DNA of 64,000 nt, taken from NCBI GenBank assembly GCA_007115705.1, contig QXEO01000247.1:13430933-13494932 (forward strand), read 5' to 3'. Under the pieces are notes generated by a model that did not search any database, was not told the DNA's origin, and saw only the letters and a program-made list of their open reading frames with translations. This DNA comes from Dactylis glomerata (taxonomy: Eukaryota; Streptophyta; Magnoliopsida; Poales; Poaceae). Made by a program: the position numbers and the translations under genes. Positions 1 through 12,070 of the stretch are shown one piece after another (the stretch's first letter is position 1; each line of letters opens with the position of its first letter).

Positions 1-2203
1 CCTCTTCTCTACTGCACGCCGGTGAGCTCCCGCCCTCATCGATGGAAACGACGCCGACGCGCCGTTGGATTAGAATCCAACGGCAGCGTACCGGTTCGGT
101 CACTTAAGTGACCTGACGCGTAGGCCCCGCATGTCAGGTTTAAATTTTGAACGTTCCCCGCCCCCGGCGAAGCGGTACTGGGCCGGCCCATTCGGGTTTC
201 TTCGGAATCAGCCCAGTTCAGTTAGCATTCGGTCCGAAGCGATTTTTTTTATTTCCCGCCTGTTTTAAATTTGTTTCAGAGATGAATTTCAAATTGAAAT
301 TCCCGGAGACTTAGAAATCCATTTCTAACAAATAAATATGCGTTGGAAAGCTTAGGAATTTATCTAGCCTCTGAAACTAGTTAGAATCCAATTTGTGTTA
401 GTGATTTAATTTAATAAGAATACTTTGACCATAGCCTTCTTAATCATAGGAAAATTTTAGAAAATTGTTTAAACCTCCTAAAATCTTGAAACTTGGTTTA
501 TGATCTCACTAGTCAATTTGTCTACTGTTTAGTCCAACCTTAATCAATTAAAACCTTGTTAGTGCTATCAAATAGACCCTAATCCCACCCTTGTGTGTAG
601 CATAAAATGATAGATCCCCAATATACACTTAGTTTAATATTTCCCCCACTACCCAATTTACTTAATTAATCCCTCTCCACTTGGAAAACAAGTATGTGTG
701 CTTGGAGTGTTGTTAGTATTGTGTAGTGATTGTGTGCATTGTGTTTATTCGTTATTAGACGCTAGTGTTGCAGAGGAGGATTTTGAGGGGGAATTTTATC
801 AAGAAGAAGAAGACTACCCCGGACACTTTGCCAACCAAGGTGAGCCATCTTTTGAATCATACTCCAAATGCCTAGTTTTACTATTGCATTCTACTTGTTT
901 TTAAGTAAATTGCATGATTGAATTGCTACTCTAGAATGATAGTGGTGTATTGATATCTTGCTTAGCAAGAGTATCAAGTTGAGTTTATCCTACCCTATTT
1001 AGTGGTATCATCACTCAATGTAGTTGCTTAGTCGCTAATAAAATTGAGGCCATCAATAAGGGGAACCCTATTTGAAATTGGTGACTTGAACTTGAAAACT
1101 TGAATTGGAGATTTCTCCTACATGATGGTTTTATGCAGGAAAATAAAACTTGACTAAGAACTATGGAATGTATTTGTAAATGATAATAAGTGATGTACCA
1201 TGTGAGCCAACCATTACCGTACGACCACACTACCCCTAAATGGGAAGGGGCTTAGTCCGTAGCTTGCTCACCCTAGTATGGGAGACCTGGTATCATCCTT
1301 TATAGAAGTGCACCGTGCGCGGGTACTTCCGAACCGGGTGGAAATTTCCATTCATACAGCATCCTGTAACGGGCAAAACTAGAGACGCCAGAACGGAGAT
1401 GTCTGTGTCTCGGGCTCTAGGAAAGGATCCTATACTAGAGTGAATAAGTGAAAGAGTTTGTTTGATTATCTGAAACTCGCATACTTTGTGTATGACGATC
1501 CGTGGACTTCTCCCGGCAGATGTATCGAATCTTGTGGGTAAAGTGTACCCCTCTGCAGAGGTTTCAAAACTATTCGAATAGCCGCGTCCGCAGTCATGGA
1601 CAGTTGGCAAGCTGTACTTGACTTTTGTCAAGAATATTAACAACTTATGATGAACTAGGTGAATGACTTGATTTGACATTGATGTTGACCAACACTTGAA
1701 GTTCCTCTTTAGATTGAACTTAGAGAATTAAATCTTCTTCTCTACTAATGAACATTCTTGGGAAATAAAACTAGTTTTTGCAAATAAACTTAGTGCTTAG
1801 TCCACCATATCAACCTTGCATATCTACATCATCATTTTGTTTATAAGATGGTTTGCGAGTGCATCCAATGTACTCATGGCTGTGTCCCTGGCAATCAACT
1901 TGGCCAGACTATGGGGAAGAAGATTCGGAGGAAGGTTATGAAGATGAGTACCAGAACTAAGATTATCTCCTGAGTCGCCATTGCCTGTAGGGTGAAGGCA
2001 TGGACCCGAAGACGTTATTTCCGCTGCTATATTGTGTTGTAATATGAACTTGGTCACTATGACCATTGTATTTGAATTATTCGTATTGTAATGTCTATGG
2101 AACTGGTTACCAACTATGTTATGTGTATCACAACAATGATTCTGGGATTGTGGTGGAATACATAACGGGCACTTCGAATTTGTTATAAATTCGGGGGTGT
2201 TAC
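1..2203 (+). mobile_element. Probable LTR or untranslated part of a Gypsy-type retrotransposon
   Basis: No convincing coding sequence lies here. The stretch opens GC-rich, turns AT-rich from about position 240, and ends GGGGGTGTTACA at 2192-2203. The reverse complement of that end begins TGTAACACCCCC, a usual LTR start in grass Gypsy elements. Small ORFs, such as 68 codons at 698 with an acidic stretch, look incidental. No second LTR is in the window, so the element must extend beyond the left edge. An unrelated intergenic origin is possible. Confidence 0.4.
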
Positions 2204-2424
2204 AGCATGTATCCGCATGTAATATTATTAATTCAGAGACATCAAGGGGCCTTTCCATCAAGTGGAGAACTATTTGCAACTCGTGGTCTCAAAAGCCATT
2301 GGGAACTCAAGATCACTTGACTACTTGTTAGTGTATCTCCACGGTGATCCTCTCCAGTACTTTGTAAGAAGTGATCCTAATAACATTAGCTTTTTTAGGT
2401 TTTCATATAAATGCAAGGAATCCA

Positions 2425-3930
2425 GTCGAGAGTAGATTTATGTCAAAACTTGGTTGTTGGCAAGGAAGATTACTCTCTTATGGGAATCGGTTAGTACTTA
2501 TTAATCCAGTTTTAACCAGTCTTTCAATGTTTATGCTTTCTTTTTGAGATTCCCAAGGGAGTGAGAAAGCGGTTAGATTATTTCAGATCAAGATTTTTTG
2601 GCAATCGGATGAAACAAAAAAGAAATACCGGTTAACAAGATGGAACATTATTTGTAGGCCAAAACATCAAGGTGGTTTAGGCATTGAGGTGCTTGGTTTA
2701 AAAAACAAATGTTTGCTCAGCAAATGGTTGTTTAAATTGTTAACCGAAGAAGGCATGTGGCATGAAATATTACACACTAAGCATCTAAAGAATAAGATAT
2801 TATCCCAAGTCGAAGCTTAACCAATAGATTCGCCTTTTTTGAAAAGGACCTATGTGAGTTTAAATACATTTCTTTGCGAGAGGGGGTTTCGAAGTAGGGG
2901 ATGGATCGATTGTACATTTTTGGGAGGATTTATGGCTGGGAGAAGCTCCTCAGTCGCAACAGTAACCGTTCTTATGTACCATCGTGCAAAGGAAAAATTC
3001 TTTAGTTCCAGATGTACTTGGGCAACTGCCGCTTAACATTGCTTTTAGAAGAGGGATAAATGGTCTTAGATGGGATGAATGGTTACATCTATGCCGACGA
3101 CTTAAGAATGTCCAGCTCTCTAGTAACAAAGACAATTTTTATTCGAAAATCGCATCATCAGGGGTATTTACAGTGAAGTCGGTATATTTCGATCTTATGG
3201 ACGGTCATACAAAATTTCTACGCAAGTACTTATGGAAGATGAACCGCTGAAAATAAAAATCTTTATGTGGTTCTTAAGCAATAAGTTGTTGTTAACAAAA
3301 GATAATCTTGATAAAAGGAAAAGGAATAGAAGTCAAAAGTGTTATTTTAGTGACTCAATTGAGAGCATAGAAACACCTATTTTTACATTGTCCAGACGCA
3401 CAAATTATTTGGCTAACCGTTTATTTCCCATATAACATGCCTCCTCCGACTAATATTACTAATATGTTTGGTAATTGGTTAAATGGAGTTCAAAAGAAAG
3501 ATAAAGCTAGAAGACGTACTGGTGTATCAGCTTTATGTTGCTCAATTTGGAACTGCAAAAAAAATCTTTTTGACAAGTAGAAGAACACTAATTTTTTGCA
3601 GGTTTTTTGACGGGCTAGGCACTGGATAGAGCAATGGTCCCTACTTCTCTCGGAGGATCAGCGGGAACATATAGTTATTGTCAACAACTGGCTGGCTGCT
3701 GACGGTTACACATGACTTCTATTTCCTGAATAGCGTCATACTAATAGGCTTAAAAATGTATAGCTTATTGTCGCTTCTCATTTTCCGACTGTTGATACAT
3801 GTCTCAACCGTTTATGATCTTTGATTATAATGATTTAAGTACTTTGAATACTCTAATTTTTAAAATAAATGGATGTGTGCATCTATTATTGCAAAGTCCG
3901 GTGCTAAGCTCCCATTTCAAAAAAAAAATT
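2425..3930 (+). mobile_element. 5'-truncated LINE remnant (end of RT region and zinc-binding domain), decayed
   Basis: This sequence can be aligned by eye with the LINE at 9154-12056, starting near that element's position 10500. Shared landmarks are the stretch encoding a tryptophan/lysine-rich run ending in KWN-I-CRPK--GGLGIEVL (2630-2700), the 'LRKYLWK' motif near 3215, and a 3' end reading about GTGTGCATC ... CCCATTTC followed by an A-run at 3919-3928. Frameshifts and stops are scattered through it, so no protein can be made. It is older than the second copy. Target duplications could not be recognised. Confidence 0.75.
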
Positions 3931-4587
3931 GAAATCTGAAAGGATAAATCAACCTTATTCCTCGTCTAAACTCAAGTATCGAATTGAAGTTGTTATCTTG
4001 TTCATCATCATAAGGTATCAAAATGCATAATGAATTTTGTAGAAAAAAGGAAGCATGTCTTACTACTTGGATTCCTCGAATGAATATGACTATTGTATCA
4101 TGCTTGCAAGGAAATATTTATCATTAACTTCAGGAGCTCGTGCGTGTCTAACAGTATCAACAGCTAATTCTTTTCGGGGATACTTGTATAGGGGTGTGGG
4201 GGAGTAACATAGGTGGTAAAAATATGGTCTCTCTAACAATAAAACTGACCCAACATCCAAACTAATAATACGGCCTGAGGTCGTGATGGTTCAAAAACCA
4301 TGGTAGGTAAAAAAACCGGGTCGTTTGTCAAAACAAATTTCGTACGTCAAAAAAACCTAGCGATCTTGGTACGTGGCCATAGCGATCCAACCTGTTAAAC
4401 CGTAGCGATCCAACCTGTTAAACCGGGTCGTTTATCAAATAAAAATTCGTACGTAAAAAAAAACTGTATCCGTCCAACAACAACTCCGCAACAGAGTTCG
4501 ATATTAACTCTGCTCTACTACGGCTGGTACTTTGCTAAAAAAACCTGTATCCGTAGCGACCGCATATAAAAAGACACAACTACCTCA
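3931..4587. other. Gene-free interval with short internal duplications
   Basis: AT-rich sequence without a coding signal. At 4379-4424 a 23-bp unit beginning AGCGATCCAACCTG is directly duplicated. Around it, two diverged copies of a longer unit containing GGGTCGTTTRTCAAA and TTCGTACGT occur near 4318 and 4428. This looks like the subterminal repeat zone of a DNA transposon, but no matching inverted terminus was found. Confidence 0.35.
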
Positions 4588-5010
4588 TTGGAACACCAAA
4601 AGTCGCCGACACATCTCACCACTTCACCGGAAATCTGCTGCACTTCACCGGAACTCTGCTGCCGTTTTGCCGGAACTCCGCCGCCGTTCGTTGAAACTCC
4701 GCAGCCGTCTCTGCACTTCACCGGAACTCTGCTGCCGTTTCGCCGAAACTCCGCCGCCGTTCGTCGAAACTCCGCAGCCGTCTTGCCGGAACTCCGCTGC
4801 CGTCTCGCCTCAAAAGAGATGAAGCGTCGCTCCCGTCTCGCCTCAAAAGTGACAAGTAGCATCCAAGAACACCATGAGGATCACCTGCCAGACATCAGCA
4901 GTCTATCATCATCCAGAACAAAACCTTCCTACTGCCCGCCGGTCAACCTTGATCTAGAGCCCGCCGGTCAACGTCGGCACCGCCGCCACCAGCATCCAAG
5001 AACAGCATGA
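4588..5010 (+). CDS. Unidentified exon-like ORF built from short tandem repeats
   Basis: The 140-codon frame is rich in Pro, Ser, Thr and Arg. It consists mostly of two diverged tandem copies of an approximately 80-bp unit (about 4632-4713 and 4713-4795, CACCGGAACTCTGCTGCCG core). These are followed by two copies of a unit containing CATCCAAGAACA-CATGAGGATCACCTG (4861 and 4993). Several frames on both strands are open because the unit lacks stops. I recognise no domain. It could be a 5' exon of a transposon-borne gene leading to the exon at 5370, or non-coding repeat. Coding status is doubtful. Confidence 0.25.
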   Translation: MEHQKSPTHLTTSPEICCTSPELCCRFAGTPPPFVETPQPSLHFTGTLLPFRRNSAAVRRNSAAVLPELRCRLASKEMKRRSRLASKVTSSIQEHHEDHLPDISSLSSSRTKPSYCPPVNLDLEPAGQRRHRRHQHPRTA

Positions 5011-5369
5011 GGATCACCTGTCAAACGAACCTTCCTCCTGCCCACCAGTCAACCATGATCTGTCGCCCGCCGTTGTCGCCGGCACCGCCGCCACCAACAC
5101 CGATTCAAGCACCATTGACAGCAACAACGACTTGCCAAGTCATCCGAACTCGCAATCCACAATGCTTGGTCCCGCATCACCTACAATTGCAACAATACAA
5201 GATACGGTAATCACTTCTCCTGATAATAAATATATACTATCATATAGCAGCACCACTTTTTATGCATTGTTTGAACAATCTGAGTATGAAATTCTTATTA
5301 TTGATCCCAATGCATTCTTTTTTAATAACTGTTTGAACAATCCGAGTATGAAATTCTTATTATTTATTA

Positions 5370-5656
5370 TTGCAGAATATGGATCCCAACGTTGATTCAA
5401 CTACTGATGAGGATTTTGATAACCGGCCGTTAAAAAAAACCAAAAAACCTGAATCAATTGTTTTGGATAATCCCTTGCCATCACCTCCGGTTTATGAAGT
5501 GGTGAATGAAGATAATACCTTGCCATCACCTCCGGTTTCTGAACCGATGAATGAAGGTAATCCCTTGCCATCACCTACGGTTTCTGAACTGATGAATGAA
5601 GAAACTGAACCTAAGCATATAATAGATGATGTCACATATGACTATCTCCCACAAGG
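5370..5656 (+). CDS. Unidentified exon with three tandem 48-bp repeats, possibly a transposase N-terminus
   Basis: The frame opens near an ATG at 5379 (MDPNVDSTTDEDFDN...). It has an acidic start, a basic KKTKKPE patch that could be a nuclear signal, and three 16-residue repeats at about 5466-5609 with core N-LPSP-V-E--NE. After a short acidic tail it reaches TACCTCCCACAAG followed by GT at about 5657, a plausible splice donor. The translation beyond that runs into low-complexity sequence. Acidic/basic N-termini of this kind occur in FAR1/MULE-like transposases, but nothing downstream confirms this. Function unknown. Confidence 0.35.
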
Positions 5657-5779
5657 TAAAATATTCAGTTATTATTTATACTTTTGCTATGTATCAGTTA
5701 TTATTTATACTTTTGCTATCTATGCTATGTATCTGTATCTTTACTCATGAGAAAACAAGATAAGTTAAATGTACCTCAC

Positions 5780-6268
5780 ACTTGTCTTTTGGCCATTAAC
5801 ATTATATTATAAGTTCATAACTACCTCTATGCCAATCTCCTGGTACCATTCGGCAGTCTGTCTCTGGCCATTTATTGCAAATGACGCCAACACCAAATAT
5901 TAGGGGTCGCCAAGACGTGTGCTAAGCTCGTTCACTTGGTCTGATTCAGAGTTACATACCAGACAATTAAATATCAAATATCGCAAGAACCGGAAGCAAG
6001 GATGTATGATATATTATGAAACTACCTCTGTCAATTGTCGGACTTGGATCTGAAGGCATTTTGTCATCAAATGCTGCAACTGGATCCTCATACAGCACCT
6101 TTCACAAATGAGAAATGGTTACAAACCAAGGGGATCCTTGTATTTTCTAACTCACTAGGCAAAAAAGGACAATAGTATCATAAGTTCATAACTACCTCTA
6201 TGCCATTCTCCTGGTACCGTTCGACAGTCTGTCTCTGGCCACCAGATCTAACATAGGTATGAAATCCC
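5780..6268 (-). pseudogene. Captured gene fragments: short exons, one duplicated
   Basis: On the minus strand, 6268-6199 reads as a small exon: an upstream acceptor-like TTGTGGCAG, a frame containing YVRSGGQRQTVERYQENGIE, then GTAGTTAT. A second exon-like block lies at about 6098-6030 and contains EDPVAAFDDKMPSDPSPT, again followed by GTAGTT. A diverged duplicate of the first exon's 3' half sits at about 5870-5810 with the same downstream GTAGTTATGA. I cannot name the parent gene. Closely packed short exons with duplication suggest gene capture by a DNA transposon (Pack-MULE or Helitron). Confidence 0.4.
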
Positions 6269-6729
6269 TGCCACAAGACAAATGTAAGAGTTTCAAAACT
6301 GCATTTGAAGATTTAATCATGATGCTGAACTGTTCAGCGCACCATGCCATGGCAGCTAAAATAACATTTATTCACAGATAGCAAAAAATGAGTAATGTTT
6401 ACATACTGAAACGGATATGAATGAAAACATGGATATGTAAAACTAAAATGGTAGAGCCGGCAAGTGATAAAACACAACAAAAAGCCATTGCACAGGTAGC
6501 TTACATAAGCAACTTATGCTATGAACCACATAAATCGTGATGTGTTTGAACAACAAAATTCAGGAAGAGATGGATACGAGGATAACACTTTTGGGGACTT
6601 CAATACAAGCCTGTCATCTATTATTTAGTTGCAGCTAACATCACGACAGAAGGCTGTATTATTAAGCTTAGCTAACATCAGTTAGGTAGGATCTCTAACT
6701 ATCTTTACGCTTGTATATGGCTGGAGCTT

Positions 6730-7440
6730 TTGAATTTAAGAACTGGTGGTACCTTGTCCTCAGCAGGTCGTTGGAGCGCAGCAGCTTTTCCGGTAGATCG
6801 GGCTGCTCTCCCTCCTGGTGATCCCGTAGCATACTCACTGCCTACGGCGAACGGACCTGTCCATGGAAATTTGGCGAAGTGGAAATCTGGCGAGGTGGAA
6901 AGGGAAGCCGCAGTTGGGGAAATTTTGGGACAAACCCGCAGGCGGGACCTGTCGGGCGCCGTGGACTGGGTGAGATAGGAGGGATAGCGCGCTCGGTGAA
7001 ATTTATGGAGAGACCTGCCGGCCGCAGCATTTGGGCCGAGAAGAGCAAGGGCATGCCGCGTGCACGCTGTCCGGCGAGACCTTGGGAACGATGGCGGGTC
7101 GTGGTGGCCGGGGATAACAGACGGGAGGCCACAGCCGAGGACCGTGGAAGATGTAAGTGGGGAGAGGAAGGAGAAGACGGGCGGCGGCTGGGCAAGGGGG
7201 CAGAGGCGGCAGAGATCCTCTTGCTCTGCCTCTCGCCGGAAGGATGAGCGGTCAGCGGCGAGTAAGAGAAAGGAGAAGGCGGGCGGCGGCAGGGCAAGGA
7301 AAAAAAGGCGGCGGAGCTACTCTTGCTCTGCCCCTTTTTGACCTTCCTCGCGCAATGGGGAGATCAGGCGGAGGGGCACGCCATAGCAGCATGGAGAGCA
7401 GGAGTCGGCAAAAGCTTGGAGAAATGGGGAACAAGAAAAA
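6730..7440. other. GC-rich island with ORFs on both strands, possible captured first exon
   Basis: The sequence is strongly GC-rich between AT-rich flanks. Open frames run on both strands, the longest being 151 codons on the minus strand at 7297-6842 (Ser/Pro/Arg-rich). The absence of stops is expected from composition, and I see no recognisable domain. A near-duplicate of about 50 bp (GGAGAAG-CGGGCGGCGGC) occurs near 7168 and 7270. Its position upstream, on the minus strand, of the exons at 6268-5780 would fit a 5' exon of the same captured gene. Confidence 0.3.
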
Positions 7441-7951
7441 CTAGAGAGGGGAAAGTGAGTGAGCGACTGGATAATGTCTATCTGGGTGAGCGTGTCTTTC
7501 TTTTCTATATTTACATACACGTCTTCATACACTGCCGCTTGAGGGTAAAACATAATCAGATTATATACAAACAAATGAGGTGCGTATAGTATTGTCATCC
7601 TTGTTTCTATACATGTTCAATATGGTTATACATAATTTTTTACCAATAAATAATAAACATATAAGTATACTCACCAACACAATGTTGTTGGAAGGTACCG
7701 AAAAATTATCAAACAAATATGATCGGCCGTATTTTTTGCTACCGTGTTTTATTCAGAGTCAAGTCAAATTACAAATTCTTTGAGAAGAATAATTATAATG
7801 TTTTTCACCTAACAATGTTTAGGAGATCTACTCAGAGTAAGTGCATAATAGTTTATTTTAATTCAACTGATTATTTTTTTAATTGTATTGCATAATAATA
7901 TCTAAATATTGCATATATTATATATAATAATTAGAGAAATATTTCAATTTT
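7441..7951. other. AT-rich gene-free interval
   Basis: I see nothing supportable here beyond AT-rich sequence with short open frames. Confidence 0.5.
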
Positions 7952-8574
7952 GTGAATCACACGATGATAAAACAGGGCAGTGCTATTTTACGGGCACCAG
8001 TGGGCACGGTCGATTTTTGGACAGCCCACGGGTTGCAGTTTAGTTGCCGGAAGCCAAAGCTAAAAAAGAAGACCGGAAGGGAAGAAGAAGACCGACCACT
8101 GCTGCTGCTGGACTCAAGAATCGTCGAAAATAAGATCCGGTGCGCCCCCGCCACCACCATCGGCTGGGATGCCTGCCACCGCCACCCGCGGTCGCCTCGC
8201 TGCCCCGCCCTGCTCAAAGCTCGGCATCCGCCGAACCTCCACCGCTCCGATCCTCCCTCAAACATCTGCCGCCGCTTCAATGGTCTCCTCGCCGCCGCAC
8301 CCACACCTACCACGCTAAGTCTATTGCTCGCTGGCGGCTCGCTCCATCCTCGATGACGACTTCTCCGCCGCTGCTCCTAGCGGTCGCTACAGCTTCGCCA
8401 GCGCCGTCTTGGTCACGTAATTAACTAATAAACCAGTATGAAGGGAGTACACACAAACAAAGTATTGATGGAACATACTAAATAAAAACTTAGTGAGAAA
8501 ATATTAAAGACAGACGATCATCGATGTAGCGAGAAAAATTAACAGCCCGTAGCAACGCACGGGCATTCCACTAG
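7952..8574 (+). mobile_element. Helitron 3' end with a GC-rich insert; 5' end not found
   Basis: The segment ends with a Helitron-type terminus: a hairpin at 8545-8564 (GCCCGT-AGCAACGC-ACGGGC) followed by ATTCCA and CTAG at 8571-8574, with T next. Helitrons insert between A and T and end in CTRR about 10 bases after such a hairpin. The upstream 7952-8424 part is GC-rich with open frames on both strands and could be captured host sequence. The 5' TC terminus could not be identified, so the left boundary is arbitrary. Confidence 0.5.
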
Positions 8575-8589
8575 TAATAACTAAAGATG

Positions 8590-9139
8590 TGAGGGGCCAT
8601 TGGCATAACATATTTTGGTCCGAGGTACTAGGCCTACTCTTCTCTTTCTCCTTTGCCTCCCACACAGTCGCCTCCATCTCTTCCCGCTTCAGCTCAACCT
8701 CTCCCTCACTCCATTCTTCGTACCACTTCCCAAAACTACCATCAAGGGGCCTGGACACAACAATATTGGAAAAAATTATGTCCAATCCTCGTGTCCCCTA
8801 GTAGATGACACCAGCTTAGCAATCGGCCACCTCGCAACGTACGTAATTATACCACCGCGCTCAACTAGCTCCTCCCCCAACACCTCGCCACCTGAAATTC
8901 TGATGTTTCTCAACCCTACTATTTTTCGTACATAAGAATCCATATCAGTTATAAACTTATGTCTCCCTCAATCCATGTTCTTTCTTGTAGTTGGGACTTG
9001 GGGGAACTTATTGAGGGAGTATAATGGTATGCATGCGTGGTTGGATGTTCGCTCCATGTCACCTTTTATAGCATGGCATGCTTTTATGGTTGGATGTGGA
9101 TGTTGTGCCGATGAAGTTACTAGTTATCGCGTCCATTCA
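8590..9139 (-). other. Unidentified remnant with a broken minus-strand frame
   Basis: On the minus strand, 8904-8790 and 8785-8590 give two neighbouring frames in different phase. The second is rich in Glu, Lys and Trp (a stretch containing KWYEEWSEGEVELK). They could be two parts of one frameshifted coding fragment. I do not recognise the family. 8936-9139 shows nothing further. The LINE target site is at its right end. Confidence 0.2.
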
Positions 9140-9153
9140 GTAGGAAACATGTG
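9140..9153 (+). repeat. Left target-site duplication of the LINE
   Basis: GTAGGAAACATGTG here is repeated exactly at 12057-12070, directly after the A-tail of the LINE. It marks the insertion and shows where it ends. Confidence 0.85.
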
Positions 9154-12056
9154 CCTCTGAGTGAATCCGAAAGAACACGCAAAAAAGAGGCAAATGAGCG
9201 TCTCCTTTGCCTAAGAAGAGACGAAGAATCCAAATGGGCGTAGCGCGCCAAAGTAAAATACATCCAGGAAGGAGGGGACAATACAAAATACTTCCATCTC
9301 ATCGCTAATGGCAAACACAGAAAGAAAAAAATATTCCAACTTGAGCAGGATGAAGGTACGATTTTTGGGGAAGAAAACCTTAGAGTATTCATTAGTGAGT
9401 ACTATAAGGGTCTATTTGGGGCTCCACCCCAGAATCACTTCACCCTCCTTGAAGAAAGGGTCGAGGATATTCTCCAACTCGCCCCTGAAGAGAAGGACCT
9501 GCTTTCAGCTGACTTTACTGAAATAGAAGTGGAAGAAGCTGTCATGCAAATGAAAAAGAACAAAGCCCCTGGCCCTGATGGTTTCCCGGCTGAGTTCTAC
9601 CAAGTATTTTGGGACACTATGAAAGAGGACATGATGGCCATGTTCTACCAACTCCAAGCTGGAGACCTCCCTCTGTTCAGACTAAACTTTGGGATCATAA
9701 CCCTTCTGCCCAAGAAAGATGATGCTAGTCGTATCGAACAGTACAGACCCATTTGCCTCTTGAATGTGAGTTTCAAAATATTCACTAAGGTAGGAGCAAA
9801 CCGCATTATTGGGATGGCCCAGAAAATAATCAAACCCACCCAAACGGCCTTCATCCCAAGCCGAAATATTCTGGAAGGGGTGGTAGTTTTGCATGAGATG
9901 ATTCATGAACTTCATTCTAAAAAGTTAGACGGAGTTCTATTTAAAATCGATTTCGAGAAGGCTTATGATAAGGTCAAATGGCCCTCCACCAAGTCCTTAG
10001 GATGAAAGGCTTTCCCGTCAAATGGTGTGACTGGATAACCAACTTCACCCAAGGAGGGAGTGTGGGAATCAAAGTTAACGATGAGGTTGGGCATTACTTT
10101 CAAACGCTCAAAGGGCTGCATCAAGGCGACCCCCTATCTCCTATGCTCTTCAACATCGTTGCGGATATGCTTGCCATCATGATAAATAGAGCCAAAGATG
10201 ATGGACAGGTAGGAGGGTTAATACCTCACCTTGTAGAAGGAGGGGTTTCGATTCTCCAATACGCAGATGACACAATTCTATTTTTGGAACATGACATTGA
10301 CAAAGCGATAAATATGAAACTAATTCTCAGAATTTTTGAACAACTCTCCGGCCTTAAGATCAATTTTCATAAGAGTGAACTCTTCTGCTTTGGAAAAGCG
10401 AAAGATCTCCAAAATGAATATAAAGAGATCTTCGGCTGTGCAATAGGTGCACTCCCCTTCAAATACCTAGGCATTCCAATTCATTTCAGAAAGCTCCTCA
10501 TCAAGGAATGGAAGGTTATCGAGGATAGATTCGAGAAGAAACTAGCTTCTTGGATCGGCAAAATTCTGTCATATGGCGATAGACTCATCCTAATCAACTC
10601 GGTTCTCACAAGCTTGCCAATGTTTTTACTCTCCTTCTTTCAGATACCCATTGGGGTAAGAAAAAGGCTGGACTTTTATCGCTCCCGCTTCTTCTGGCAA
10701 TGTGATCAGAACAAAAAGAAATACAGGCTATCAAAATGGAACATGATATGCCGACCAAAGAATCAGGGAGGTCTTGGAATCGAGGTACTGGAAATAAAAA
10801 ACAGCTGCCTCTTGAGCGAATGGTTGTTCAAAATCATCAATGAGGAGGGGATGTGGCAAGAACTTATATGCAACAAGTATCTCAAAACCAAAAACCTTGC
10901 CGAAGTTCAGGCTAAGCCTACGGATTCTCCCTTCTGGAAGGGACTTATGAGCCAGAAAGAAACTTTTTTCAAATTTGGTTCGTTTTGCGTTGGCAATGGA
11001 GAAGGAACCCGTTTTTGGGAAGACTGTTGGCTGGGTGACGGGACACTAGCGTCCCAATACCCTGACCTTTATAACATCGTGAACCACAAAAATGTTACGG
11101 TGGCAAACACAATCAAGGAGAATGGCTTGAATATCTCATTTAGGAGAAATTTAATCGGAGATAAGTGGCTATCCTGGTTAGACCTTGTGGAGAGGCTAAT
11201 GGACATAGAACTAACCGATGAAAAGGACACTTTCCGGTGGAGTTTGACGGATTCTGGTGAATTCTCGGTCAGATCTCTATATGCAGAACTATTAAACGGA
11301 AACACAAAGTTTCTTAGGAAATATCTTTGGAAAATTAAAGTGCCACTAAAGATTAGGATCTTCATGTGGTTTTTAAATAGAAAGGAGATTCTAACAAAGG
11401 ATAACTTGGCTAAAAGAAATTGGAACGGATGCAAAAAAATGCGCCTTTTGTGATGAGGAAGAGACCATAGAACACCTCTTTCTTAAATGCAAATTCGCTT
11501 GCCTGATTTGGAGAGTTGTTCATTTCACTTATAATATGCCGCCTCCTACTAACATAAAGAACATGTTTGGAAACTGGCTAAATGTGATTGAGAAATCTGC
11601 CAAAGCACGAATAAGAATTGGAGTTTGTGCTCTGGTCTGGGCAATGTGGAATTGCTAGAATGACATTATTTTTAACAATGCAAAATGTTCTCCTTTCCTG
11701 CAGGTTATCAACAGAACTACGCATTGGATCGGCACTTGTGCGCTTCTACTTCCAAAGGACCAGCGGGGATTTATGGATACTGGATGCACACGACTGATGG
11801 CGGTCGTTCAGGCTATCTTCAGCCAGGGTGGTTGGCGGCATTCTAAGAGGATTGACAATGTTTAGCAAAGTCCTTTACTCCATATTTAGATGGTTGATCT
11901 CAATGGCATCATTAGCTGATGATTAGTTATTAGCACTGGTGTGGCTTGAGCCTTGTAAAACTTTTAAACTACAGCTGCTACTCAACCTTTAATAAAGCGG
12001 CCGTGTGCATCAATTGATGCAGAGGTCGGGGACACCCCATTTCTAAAAAAAAATCT
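9154..12056 (+). mobile_element. LINE (L1-like), 5'-truncated, with 14-bp target duplications
   Basis: A non-LTR retrotransposon copy. It contains the reverse transcriptase and the C-terminal zinc-binding region of ORF2, and ends with a 3' UTR (GTGTGCATC...GATGCAGAGGTCGGGG...CCCATTTCT) and an A-run at 12045-12053. The endonuclease and ORF1 are missing, as expected from incomplete reverse transcription. The copy is framed by identical 14-bp duplications at 9140-9153 and 12057-12070, so its limits are firm. It is fairly young: only a few frame breaks. Confidence 0.9.
9165..11860 (+). pseudogene. LINE ORF2 fragment: reverse transcriptase and RT-type zinc-binding domain, frameshifted
   Basis: Reverse transcriptase motifs appear in order. 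The start of the domain is KNKAPGPDGFPAEFYQ (about 9555). Next come QTAFIPSRNI (about 9840), the strand motif FKIDFEKAYDKV (9940-9975), GLHQGDPLSPMLFNI (about 10110) and the catalytic YADDT (10261-10275). After the connection region comes the zinc-binding zf-RVT part, with CAFCDEEETIEHLFLKC near 11440-11490. Breaks: a stop in the upstream linker (about 9243), a one-base frame change near 9985, a homopolymer frameshift in AAAAAAA near 11436, and a TAG near 11656. In life this protein would copy LINE RNA at the nicked target; this copy cannot. Confidence 0.85.
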
Positions 12057-12070
12057 GTAGGAAACATGTG
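12057..12070 (+). repeat. Right target-site duplication of the LINE
   Basis: Exact copy of 9140-9153, immediately 3' of the LINE A-tail. Confidence 0.85.

Noticed and set aside
7060..7444. Arg/Gly-rich ORFs on the plus strand
   Set aside because: Open only because of extreme GC content; no domain, and several overlapping frames are equally open.
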